Assembly (NCBI GenBank): GCA_002366835.1
Contig: DFBZ01000118.1
Span: forward strand, 1-33,687
DNA length: 33,687 nucleotides
From: Gammaproteobacteria bacterium UBA3067
GTDB lineage: Bacteria; Pseudomonadota; Gammaproteobacteria; Pseudomonadales; UBA3067
Reading direction: 5' to 3'
Of this stretch, positions 23,322 to 31,265 are shown piece by piece (position 1 is the stretch's first letter; each line of letters starts with the position of its first letter). The translations under genes were made by a program, and so were the position numbers. Below the pieces are notes generated by a model. The model was not told the DNA's origin. It worked only from the letters and a program-made list of their open reading frames with translations, and did no database searches.

Positions 23322-25598
23322 ATGCGTTACTGCTGCTTAAACCTTACATCGAATTTACGCTTGCTCTTCAGGTTATTGCTGCTTATTTTGCTGCCTCTTT
23401 TTTCTGCTTGTGGTGGAGATTACGACGGTTATGGACAGATGGATGCCTCTAAATTTGAGGGCGCGCAGGGCAATTATTTATATGTGAACGAAGAGGGGCG
23501 AGCTAAATACCAGGCGGATTGTGCGGGGTGCCACGGCAGTTCGGGTGAGGGCAGTCCTTCGGGGCCAAGCTTGGTTGCTTGCCCGAGTTGTATTAGTCAG
23601 AGTGTTCTTGAGCTGAAAATTGCGCAAACCATGCCAACGGATAACCCGGCCGACTGTGACGGGGAATGTGCATTTAATACTGCGGAATACGTCATGAATG
23701 TCTTTAACGGCATCATGTTACTGACTTCTGAACAGGCGCTTACGGGTATTGACGTACTAAGCCCTACTCAGACACTGCGAAAGGCGAGCCTGAACTTGGC
23801 TGCCCGCCTTCCTAGTGCCGCCGAAGTAGATACGGTGAGTGCTGGTGGTGAGGGTGCATTAGATGCTGTCCTCGATACAATTTTGAATGAAGAGGCGTTT
23901 TATGATCGTCTAAAAGAGATCTACAACGATATTTTGTTGCAGGATAAATATCTGGATAGTGAAAATGCCTTGAATTTGTTGCGCGACGGAGAATACCCCG
24001 ATCGACGTTGGTACAGTGCTTTGGGTTTACTTGATAAAGAAGGCCCCAACTACGATAACCCCCTTTATTATAAGTTAAGGGCTTACACCAACGATGCGGT
24101 GGGCCGCGAGGTGCTGGAACTCATTGACTATGTTGTGCGGAATAATAAACCTTTCAGTGAAATACTGACTGCTGATTACACCATGGTCAATGCCTACTCT
24201 GCCAAAACCTACGGTGTTGAAGGCCAAGCGAGCTTCAGGGATTTTGATACGATTGAATACCCCGCTTATCCCGACGACCCTACGCACTTTCAGCCAGTAC
24301 GTATTACCGGTATCCCTCATGCTGGCGTACTCACTTCGGTGATGTTTTTAAATCGCTTTCCCACTACCTCTACTAACCGTAATCGCCATCGTTCTCGTAT
24401 GGTATTTGATATCTTTTTGGATACAAATATTCTCGCGCTGGAAGGCTCGCGGCCTGGGGATGCAATTGATGTGAGTGGAGAAACCGCAACGTTGGATAAC
24501 CCCCAGTGTACGGGATGTCACCTCGTTATGGACCCCGTTGCCTCAACATTCCAGAACTGGGATTACTTGGGCCGGTATCGCCCCAGTAGTGAGAATAACA
24601 ACTGGTATACCGACATACTAGCGAGGGGGTTTAACGGTGTAGCGATGCCTTTGTCGGGAAACTCGAATAGTTCTCTGCAATGGTTGGGGAAACAAATGGC
24701 AGCCGACCCACGCTTTTCTCTGGCAACAGTAAAAACCATATATAAAGGTTTAAGCGGCCAGGATCCTTTGCAAACTCCTACCACCAAAGATACAGATTCC
24801 GCCGAGTGGCAGGCCTATCTTGCGCAACAGGTCACCTTTAAAAATATTGCCCATAAGTTTAGAGAAAGCGGATTAAATTTCAAAGTTGTGGTGAAGGAAG
24901 TTGTGAAATCTCTGTACTGGCGTGCAGAGAATTTACAGCCGGGGGCGAATGCGGAGATTCACCGAAATATGGGCAGTGCTCGCATGCTTACCCCTGAGAT
25001 GCTTGATAGAAAAATCACGGCGGTACTGGGAGTTGACTGGAACTACAGCAGCGGCCGTTATCACTGGTTGACGGAACGCCGTAGTGATTCCCTTCGCCAG
25101 TTATACGGGGGCATTGATTCTGATACGGTAATTAATCGAATTGAAGACCCCAATGGACTAATGGTGGCTGTACAAAATCGGATGGCCTCAGAAATGGCGT
25201 GTAAAGTTGTATCGCGGGACTTTTTTAAACCTACAGCAGCGCGTCTAGTGTTCCCTTATGTTACAAACGCCAGTATGAATGAGGCAGCAATAAGAAATAA
25301 CCTTCGTTATCTTTTTTGGAGTTTTTACGGACAGGAGCTATCGAACGATAGCGTTGAAATAACGGCGATGTTGCAGCTATTTAATACTGTTAGATCAGAA
25401 GGACTTCAGTCACTTGTTATAGATAACGGCTGGACAAATAATCGCTTGAGTTCCCCTTGTCGACTCCGAAATAACCCTGAAACGGGAGAAGCTCTTAGTT
25501 CTGAAAATTACATCGAACTGGATGAGGAATACATTCTTCGTTCCTGGCAAGCGGTTCTGACCGTAATGCTTGCCGACTACCAGTTCCTTTACGAATAA
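23322..25598 (+). CDS. DUF1592/DUF1588-like diheme c-type lipoprotein
   Basis: A 758-residue exported protein. The signal ends in a lipobox, LPLFSAC, with lipid-attached Cys30. Two heme-binding motifs are seen: CAGCH (Cys67, Cys70, His71) in an N-terminal cytochrome-c-like domain, and CTGCH (Cys396, Cys399, His400) in the segment CTGCHLVMDPVASTFQNWDYLG, which resembles the DUF1588/DUF1592 CHxxxDP block. The region from about 155 (TLRKASLNLAARLPS) resembles the family's helical domain. Function of these proteins is not established. It is followed 26 bases later by a DUF1501 gene, the usual partner, and then by TlpA, DUF4266 and DUF3570 genes on the same strand. Confidence 0.75.
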   Translation: MRYCCLNLTSNLRLLFRLLLLILLPLFSACGGDYDGYGQMDASKFEGAQGNYLYVNEEGRAKYQADCAGCHGSSGEGSPSGPSLVACPSCISQSVLELKIAQTMPTDNPADCDGECAFNTAEYVMNVFNGIMLLTSEQALTGIDVLSPTQTLRKASLNLAARLPSAAEVDTVSAGGEGALDAVLDTILNEEAFYDRLKEIYNDILLQDKYLDSENALNLLRDGEYPDRRWYSALGLLDKEGPNYDNPLYYKLRAYTNDAVGREVLELIDYVVRNNKPFSEILTADYTMVNAYSAKTYGVEGQASFRDFDTIEYPAYPDDPTHFQPVRITGIPHAGVLTSVMFLNRFPTTSTNRNRHRSRMVFDIFLDTNILALEGSRPGDAIDVSGETATLDNPQCTGCHLVMDPVASTFQNWDYLGRYRPSSENNNWYTDILARGFNGVAMPLSGNSNSSLQWLGKQMAADPRFSLATVKTIYKGLSGQDPLQTPTTKDTDSAEWQAYLAQQVTFKNIAHKFRESGLNFKVVVKEVVKSLYWRAENLQPGANAEIHRNMGSARMLTPEMLDRKITAVLGVDWNYSSGRYHWLTERRSDSLRQLYGGIDSDTVINRIEDPNGLMVAVQNRMASEMACKVVSRDFFKPTAARLVFPYVTNASMNEAAIRNNLRYLFWSFYGQELSNDSVEITAMLQLFNTVRSEGLQSLVIDNGWTNNRLSSPCRLRNNPETGEALSSENYIELDEEYILRSWQAVLTVMLADYQFLYE

Positions 25599-25624
25599 CC
25601 CGCCCGGATTTTGGAGAAACTATC

Positions 25625-26935
25625 GTGAATAGACGTGACTTTGTAAAACTTCTCGGGGCAAGTGGGTTAGCAGTGAGCGCCCCTTATGGATTGAGTTCGA
25701 AGGCTTTTGGGGCCGGTGATGTCAGCCAGCTCTTTGTCATGGTGCATGCGGCAGGTGGCTGGGACCCCACCAGTTTGTGTGACCCAAAGGGCAATGCCGA
25801 ACGCAGTGATGGAAAAGGCCCAGTCAATCATTTCTTAGCTGAGAATATACTTAGCGTCGGGGGTTCGCCAATTAAGTATGCGCCATTCCCTGATCCCACC
25901 TTGGCAGATAATACCTTAAGAACGGATATGGCTTTAAGCAGTTTTGACGCATTTTTTAATACCTACGCGAGTGATCTGCGCATTATCAACGGCATAGATA
26001 CCAATACCAACAGCCATGAAGGTGGAACGCGCTATGTGTGGAGTGGAATCCCGGAAAATAAAAGGCAGCCCGCCTTTGCTGCGCTGGTGGCGAGTATCTA
26101 CGCGCCGAGCAAAGCCATGGCTTTTATGAGTAATGGTGGTTACGATGAAACGGCCTCGCTGGTCGCGCCAACCCGGGCTGGCAGCGCCAGTAGCTTTCAG
26201 CGGCTTACCTATCCTAATCGTTACGATGTAAACAATGAGAACGCCTTATACCTTAACAACGATGTAATGGCCCGTGTGGAACAGGCGAAGTTAGAGCGAA
26301 AAAACAGGCTTATTCAGAGTGCTACTTTGCCTCAGCGTAGGCGTTCAGTTTCTCAGCTATTTACCGTGAGCATGGGGGACAATAACCTCGATAGTCTTAT
26401 TTCCTATTTGCCAGAATCGCTCTCCGGTGGAATGCGTGGGCAAGCAGAAATGGCCGTCGCAGCATTTAAATCAGGCTTAGCGGTATCCGCCAACCTGGTG
26501 TCCGGTGGTTTCGATACCCACGGTACACATGATCGCAATCAATTATTTTCTCTGACGCGCCTTATCGACGGGGTAGGCCACCTTATGCAGGAATTGGAGC
26601 GTCTTGGAATTCGGGACAAAACCACTGTGCTGGTGAGTTCTGATTTTGGGCGAACTCCCTACTATAATGGGGGTAACGGTAAGGATCATTGGCCGGTAAC
26701 CAGTATGCTTGCTTTAGGAAAGGGTGTGGTAGGTAACAGCGTTGTGGGGGCGACAGATGCAAATGTGAATGCTTTGCCAGTTAACACAACAACACTGCAG
26801 GCCGATGCAAACGGTACGAAGATTACACCGCAACATATACACACCGCACTGCGACAAATGGCGGGTATATCGGGGCATGAGAATAGCCGACAGTTTCCTC
26901 TGGAAAATTCCTCTCTGAATATATTTGGCGCTTAA
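25625..26935 (+). CDS. DUF1501 family Tat-exported protein
   Basis: A 436-residue protein starting at GTG with TTGGAGAAA upstream. The N-terminus MNRRDFVKLLGASGLAVSAP is a twin-arginine signal, so it is exported folded. Family blocks are LFVMVHAAGGWDPTSLCDP, NSHEGGTRYVWSG, GGFDTHGTHDRN and VLVSSDFGRTPYYN...KDHWP; these histidines and aspartates fit the alkaline-phosphatase-like metal site of DUF1501 proteins. The reaction is unknown. Genomes commonly pair it with DUF1592/DUF1588-type heme proteins, as here, which suggests a joint periplasmic or surface role. Confidence 0.85.
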   Translation: MNRRDFVKLLGASGLAVSAPYGLSSKAFGAGDVSQLFVMVHAAGGWDPTSLCDPKGNAERSDGKGPVNHFLAENILSVGGSPIKYAPFPDPTLADNTLRTDMALSSFDAFFNTYASDLRIINGIDTNTNSHEGGTRYVWSGIPENKRQPAFAALVASIYAPSKAMAFMSNGGYDETASLVAPTRAGSASSFQRLTYPNRYDVNNENALYLNNDVMARVEQAKLERKNRLIQSATLPQRRRSVSQLFTVSMGDNNLDSLISYLPESLSGGMRGQAEMAVAAFKSGLAVSANLVSGGFDTHGTHDRNQLFSLTRLIDGVGHLMQELERLGIRDKTTVLVSSDFGRTPYYNGGNGKDHWPVTSMLALGKGVVGNSVVGATDANVNALPVNTTTLQADANGTKITPQHIHTALRQMAGISGHENSRQFPLENSSLNIFGA

Positions 26936-26945
26936 GGAAAAACTA

Positions 26946-27452
26946 ATGAAAAAAACTATATTTAATAGGGCTGTTATTATCATTTTACTGTGTTTAACAG
27001 GTTTTAGCAGCCACGCTGCAAATGTGGGGGAGCGCGCACCCGATATATCCTTGCCCCTTTTGGGTCAGCAACATGGGCTGGATTTAAAACAACTTAAAGG
27101 AAAGGTCGTTTACCTGGATTTCTGGGCATCATGGTGTGGTAGCTGCCGCGTTTCGCTGCCTTTGTTAAGTGAATTAAGGACTGACTTATCTAAAAGCGGC
27201 TTCGAAGTTGTTGGTGTGAACGTAGATGCTGAAACGAAAGACGGCGTTAAGTTTCTTGAAAAAGTTCCCGTGAGCTTTCCTGTTCTTGCCGACCCTGAGG
27301 GAAAGACCCCGGAATTATATCGCCTTAAAGGAATGCCAACGTCCTACCTTATTGATAAAAAGGGCGTGATTCGACATATTCATGTGGGTTTTAAAAAAGG
27401 CGATATGCTTAAGGTTAAAAAACAAGTATTGGCGCTACTTAGCGAAAAATAA
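26946..27452 (+). CDS. TlpA-like periplasmic thioredoxin
   Basis: A 168-residue exported thioredoxin-fold protein. A signal peptide (about 1-24, ending SHA) precedes the AhpC/TSA-like start ERAPDISLPLLG; the active site is WASWCGSC (Cys64, Cys67), and the cis-proline motif is GMPTSYLID. Such proteins reduce or shuffle disulfides, often to keep CxxCH heme sites or metal-binding cysteines reduced. AAGGA lies six bases before the ATG. It sits between a diheme protein system and a Cys-tailed DUF4266 lipoprotein, either of which could be its client. Confidence 0.9.
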   Translation: MKKTIFNRAVIIILLCLTGFSSHAANVGERAPDISLPLLGQQHGLDLKQLKGKVVYLDFWASWCGSCRVSLPLLSELRTDLSKSGFEVVGVNVDAETKDGVKFLEKVPVSFPVLADPEGKTPELYRLKGMPTSYLIDKKGVIRHIHVGFKKGDMLKVKKQVLALLSEK

Positions 27453-27473
27453 GCGAATAAAGGGTTGAATGGC

Positions 27474-27695
27474 ATGAAAAGTTCTCGATTTCTCTCTTTT
27501 GGTTTGATTTTAATTTGTACGCTGTCTAGTGGTTGCGTCCAGGTAAAGGCTTGGGAAAAGGGCACCTTGGCCAAAAACGAAATGGCCTGGGATCCAGACC
27601 CTCTTTCTAAACAGCTAAACGACCATATTCACTTTAGTAAAGAAGGAAGTAGCGGTGGTGTAAGTTTGGGTGGCGGTGGCTGCGGCTGTAACTAA
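27474..27695 (+). CDS. DUF4266 lipoprotein with C-terminal Gly/Cys tail
   Basis: A 73-residue lipoprotein. The signal peptide ends LSSGC, giving lipid-attached Cys21. The short mature part VQVKAWEKGTLAKNEMAWDP, DPLSKQLNDHIHFSKEGSSGG ends in GGGGCGCN, with cysteines at 70 and 72. This matches DUF4266, found next to DUF3570 genes in many Gram-negative bacteria; its role is unknown. The conserved Cys-Gly-Cys end suggests metal binding or thiol chemistry, with the upstream TlpA as likely reductant (inference). I start at the ATG at 27474. Confidence 0.85.
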   Translation: MKSSRFLSFGLILICTLSSGCVQVKAWEKGTLAKNEMAWDPDPLSKQLNDHIHFSKEGSSGGVSLGGGGCGCN

Positions 27696-27714
27696 TAGTT
27701 TCTAAAATCCACGT

Positions 27715-27872
27715 GTAGGTTGGGTTGAAGGAAGTTAAACCCAACAATTTTGAAATACGTTTTATCACTTAAGTTTTGGAGCTAAGGAATTAGATATGGC
27801 TCTAATTTTAACGTAGGCACCATAGGTAAAGAAGTGATGTTGGGTTGGGTTTCGTTCCTCTACCCAACCTAC
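27715..27872. repeat. Palindromic REP/BIME-like element B
   Basis: Ends GTAGGTTGGGT (27715-27725) and ACCCAACCTAC (27862-27872) are perfect inverted repeats. Two palindromes face each other: 27719-27745 (GTTGGGTT/AACCCAAC) and 27839-27868 (GTTGGGT/ACCCAAC). The 158-bp unit lies between the DUF4266 and DUF3570 genes. It shares its core plan and CCAACAATTTTGA with element A at 10261-10572. Confidence 0.85.
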
Positions 27873-27906
27873 AGAACTTAATACCAATACTCTATGCGGT
27901 ACCCTT

Positions 27907-29076
27907 ATGCAAAAAGATAAAAAAATTTCTGGTTCTTTACTTGCTCTTACTGCCGCCGCGATGGCTTTGCCTGGTATTTCAAATAATGTAAATGCCAGCG
28001 AAAAAGCGGATAAAAAGGTGATTCGATATCAGCATGCCAGTTATTCCGAAGAAGACCTTTCTGGTTTGCTTACCGCTAATGGCGAGGAGTCGCCACGTTA
28101 TCAAATATCCGTTCATCAATTTCAATTATTAACACCCGTAAAAGATGAGTATGATCTTACAGTAAATTATCTAACAGAAGAGATGAGCGGCGCTTCGCCG
28201 ATGGGTAATGTTATTGGCAGAGATAATCGGGCCAAGCTCGATATGAGTGGGGCGAGCATTGATGAATCACGCCGTGATTTGGCTGGAAACCTACGCTATT
28301 TTGGTAAGGAGGGTGCTGTTTACGCGGGCACGCTGGGTTACTCAAGCGAAAATGATTATCAAGCGATTAATATCGGTGCAGAAGGAGAGCATTATAAAAA
28401 TGATAAACAGCAAACCTTAAGTTGGGGGGTTGGTTTGTCTTTTGACAGTTTAAAGCCGACTCAGGATGAGCGTTATGTCCGTCCTAAAAGTGAAGATAAA
28501 ACTTCTTTCAGCGGCGTGGTGGGCTTTACGCAGATTATCAATTCGACAACTCAGTTCCAGACGGGGGCCAGCCTCATGCATTTGAGTGGTTACCTTTCAG
28601 ACCCCTATAAAACACTGGATCAACGGCCAGATAGAAAAACGCAATTTTCATGGACTAACCGATTGCGGTATTATTTGAAAAAATGGCAAAGCAGCATACA
28701 TCTCGACTACCGGCTATATACTGATGACTGGGCTATCACCAGTCATACTGTCGATATTGCATGGTTTCAGCCTTTAAGCGATGACGTTTTGCTCGTGCCA
28801 TCAATTCGCTATTACACTCAAGGTCAGGCTGATTTTTACGTGGTATTCGACGATGGCAGCATCGTTGGGGATCAGTCGAGTGACTTTCGTTTATCGCCCT
28901 ATGGTGCATTTACAACGGGCCTAAAGCTCGTTACCAAAGCGGGTGACTGGAAAACGACGATTGCTGCAGAGTTTTATCAAAGCTCTGCAGATTATGCGCT
29001 GGGTGATGTGAAGCTCGCTCACCCTGGCTTAATGGAGTATTCCTTGTTTACGATGGCGTTTGAGTACGCGTTCTAA
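27907..29076 (+). CDS. DUF3570 predicted outer-membrane beta-barrel
   Basis: A 389-residue exported protein. After a signal peptide (about 1-30, ending VNAS), YQHASYSEEDL and the motif EEMSGASPMGNV mark DUF3570. Alternating polar and aromatic strands run to a terminal phenylalanine (FEYAF), the pattern of an outer-membrane barrel. The family usually follows TlpA and DUF4266 genes, and often an ApbE flavin transferase, absent here. An envelope redox or metal-handling complex is plausible. Its ribosome-binding site is weak, and the REP-like element just upstream may affect its expression. Confidence 0.82.
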   Translation: MQKDKKISGSLLALTAAAMALPGISNNVNASEKADKKVIRYQHASYSEEDLSGLLTANGEESPRYQISVHQFQLLTPVKDEYDLTVNYLTEEMSGASPMGNVIGRDNRAKLDMSGASIDESRRDLAGNLRYFGKEGAVYAGTLGYSSENDYQAINIGAEGEHYKNDKQQTLSWGVGLSFDSLKPTQDERYVRPKSEDKTSFSGVVGFTQIINSTTQFQTGASLMHLSGYLSDPYKTLDQRPDRKTQFSWTNRLRYYLKKWQSSIHLDYRLYTDDWAITSHTVDIAWFQPLSDDVLLVPSIRYYTQGQADFYVVFDDGSIVGDQSSDFRLSPYGAFTTGLKLVTKAGDWKTTIAAEFYQSSADYALGDVKLAHPGLMEYSLFTMAFEYAF

Positions 29077-29104
29077 CAATAGTTTTTGATAGTGTTTTTG
29101 GATA

Positions 29105-29123
29105 TAGCCGCTTTTAGCGGCTA
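29105..29123. terminator. Stem-loop between convergent genes
   Basis: TAGCCGC/GCGGCTA with loop TTTTA is a perfect seven-base stem between the DUF3570 gene and the reverse-strand barrel gene, and it includes the latter's TAG stop. Neither strand has a good U-run right after it, so termination strength is uncertain. Confidence 0.5.
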
Positions 29124-30458
29124 CAAAAAATCGTAACGCAGGCGAGCATAAACATTGCTGTTATCTTCTAGCTGGCCAAAAAAGGTATGACGTTCTTCTC
29201 CAGCAAAAAAGTTCCCGCCAAACTCCAGTGATACTTGGTCATCTACTCGGTAGTTTATTTTTGGAAGCCAATAGTGGTCTTTATCACTGGGTGAGTAATA
29301 GCCAAATACGGACACCGTTAATTTATCTTGCAGGGCGCGATAGCTCACTCGAAGCGTGGTGAGTGTGCGGTATTCTTCAGGTTCTGTTTCGGTGTTGAAT
29401 GATTGAGATAACAGTATGTCGTAATCGAGGGTGTTCTCCACATATAGCTGAACGCTTGTCGTTAGTTTACTGAGCACTTCTTTTTCGTAAGCCAGTAGGT
29501 AACGAAGCTGTGAGTTTTGAATAAAAGGGTTTGCGCCTTCTTTGTCATCGAGGGAATAATGCCAGGAAAATTCGGTATTAAATAAGCCGCCCGCAAGGGG
29601 GCTTAACAGGCTGGCACCTAAAGTTTGTAGCGCGGAAAAGGTGGGGCGATTGATGATGGGGTTATAGGCTGTGGGTTGCTTGGTGAAACCTCGATAGCCG
29701 TAGATTGCCCACTCTCTGCTGTTGACAGTTTGATACAGCCGAAAAGCTAATTCGCCACTTTCAAATTTTTCATCCGGTTCCAAGCCGCTTAGCTGAGGTG
29801 GGGCGCCGTAGAGGCTGCCGTTTAGCGGGCTGTAAAAGCTAAAGCGTTGTCCGTTCAGGTATTCGTCGGCATTAAAAACGGGCATCCATACGATATCGAT
29901 ATTTGCTGCTTCGTTAAAAAAACTTACTTTAATAGCGTCTGACGGTGCTTTGAGGTATTCCATGGGGCGTCCGCTAAAAAAGGCGACCCAGTCTTTTGGA
30001 AATAAATCATTTAAAAACAAAAGATCCCCTGTGCCCCAGGTGAGAATCTGGCGGCCGACTCTTAGGTCTGCATTTTCTGAAACGGGGAGGGCGATGAGAG
30101 CCTCCCTTAAAGATGCGCTTGCTTCGCTATCTACGTCATCGGCTGTGAGGTCTACTTTTAAGCTTCCCAGTGTTTCCCCCCAGTAGTTTGATAATTCGAA
30201 GCGGTAGCGAATTTCGGCAAGGCTATTGTCCTGCTCAACATAGGTATTGTCATGAATGAAACTACCAAAACCGGCTTCGATCCGATGGCTAATGTTCAGG
30301 TCGCTATCTTCTTCCTCTCCCCATTCATCATCTCCCCAGTCGTCATTTTCAGCATGTACGGGTTGGCTCGTTGTCAGCAGCATTGCACTGAAGGTCATAT
30401 AAATAAGCGCTAGCGCCATAAACGCGGGTGAACGAAATCGCTGGGGGATTGCCTTCAT
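29121..30458 (-). CDS. Outer-membrane beta-barrel protein (DUF1302-like)
   Basis: A 445-residue exported protein: a long signal peptide (hydrophobic 12-36, ending VHA), a very acidic start (NDDWGDDEWGEEEDSD), then strands such as ISHRIEAGFGSF, ALIALPVSENADLRVGRQILTWGTGD, and a C-terminal barrel end YARLRYDFL. The RVGRQ...WG.GD motif is typical of DUF1302/alginate-export-like porins. It is the last gene of a reverse trio after the LolA-like and RND genes, so it may serve as the outer-membrane partner of that exporter. Exact family is not certain. Confidence 0.65.
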   Translation of the reverse strand: MKAIPQRFRSPAFMALALIYMTFSAMLLTTSQPVHAENDDWGDDEWGEEEDSDLNISHRIEAGFGSFIHDNTYVEQDNSLAEIRYRFELSNYWGETLGSLKVDLTADDVDSEASASLREALIALPVSENADLRVGRQILTWGTGDLLFLNDLFPKDWVAFFSGRPMEYLKAPSDAIKVSFFNEAANIDIVWMPVFNADEYLNGQRFSFYSPLNGSLYGAPPQLSGLEPDEKFESGELAFRLYQTVNSREWAIYGYRGFTKQPTAYNPIINRPTFSALQTLGASLLSPLAGGLFNTEFSWHYSLDDKEGANPFIQNSQLRYLLAYEKEVLSKLTTSVQLYVENTLDYDILLSQSFNTETEPEEYRTLTTLRVSYRALQDKLTVSVFGYYSPSDKDHYWLPKINYRVDDQVSLEFGGNFFAGEERHTFFGQLEDNSNVYARLRYDFL

Positions 30459-30476
30459 TTCTTCTCCGGTTTGAAT

Positions 30477-31265
30477 TTAACGGGCTTTTAGCCATTTAAT
30501 AGGGGGAGTTCGCAGGGAGCGCTCAACAAAGATATCCTCCGGTACGCCCAGGTTGTAGCGGATGAAGCGCATTTCATTAATGGTGTAACTATTATTTCTG
30601 AGGTTCGATACTTTCATTTTTGTAGCGGTATTAAAACCATCAATGACTTCCGTTTTTAATGTTTCAATACGGCGATAAACCTCCCCTTTGTCATTTTTGT
30701 ATTCTACCTTCATGGGGATCATGCTTTTTTTATCTATCCACACGGTGTATTCGGCGAACTCAACTGATGCAGGGTTTTTAGGTGTGTTTTTAACGATATA
30801 GACGTCTTCGTTCGTTTGTTGTAATTCGTGGTTGTCGGCATTTATATCACGGCCTGAAACATCTTCGTAGAAAAAGTGCGAGCCAACAAAGCTGGTTCGG
30901 TTGTCCCCTGCGGCGATACGTTTTACTAAATCTAAACCAGGCAGGTAAAGCCAGCGGTCGTCCTCTTTGCCGGGGTGTTTGTGAACTAAAAACATGGTTT
31001 TTTTAACGTCAGCGGGGCGGGTGAAATATACGAGATATTTCTGGTCGCCGCCGTCCTCTACATCATGGCGTACTATGGTGAATTGGCGTAACTGTTTTCG
31101 CCCTTGTTCATCCACGATGGTCATGCGTGTGACTGCACGCCCATCGTCACCACTATAAAACGCAGCTTTATTGGCAAGATCTACGATTTCATTGGCATCC
31201 GTAAGATCCGCAGCAATAGCAGAAAGGGGAAATAACAATAACAGTGCGGAAAGTTGCTTAATCAT
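30477..31265 (-). CDS. LolA-like outer-membrane lipoprotein-sorting family protein
   Basis: A 262-residue periplasmic protein. Signal peptide about 1-18 (SAIA), then a LolA-like half-barrel: VTRMTIVDEQGRKQLRQFTI, DQKYLVYFTRPADVKKTMFL, DRWLYLPGLDLVKRIAAGDN and SFVGSHFFYEDVSG. This subfamily commonly accompanies RND/MMPL transporters and is thought to carry a lipid or hydrophobic cargo across the periplasm. Its start overlaps the RND stop by four bases (ATGA), indicating tight coupling. Confidence 0.85.
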   Translation of the reverse strand: MIKQLSALLLLFPLSAIAADLTDANEIVDLANKAAFYSGDDGRAVTRMTIVDEQGRKQLRQFTIVRHDVEDGGDQKYLVYFTRPADVKKTMFLVHKHPGKEDDRWLYLPGLDLVKRIAAGDNRTSFVGSHFFYEDVSGRDINADNHELQQTNEDVYIVKNTPKNPASVEFAEYTVWIDKKSMIPMKVEYKNDKGEVYRRIETLKTEVIDGFNTATKMKVSNLRNNSYTINEMRFIRYNLGVPEDIFVERSLRTPPIKWLKAR

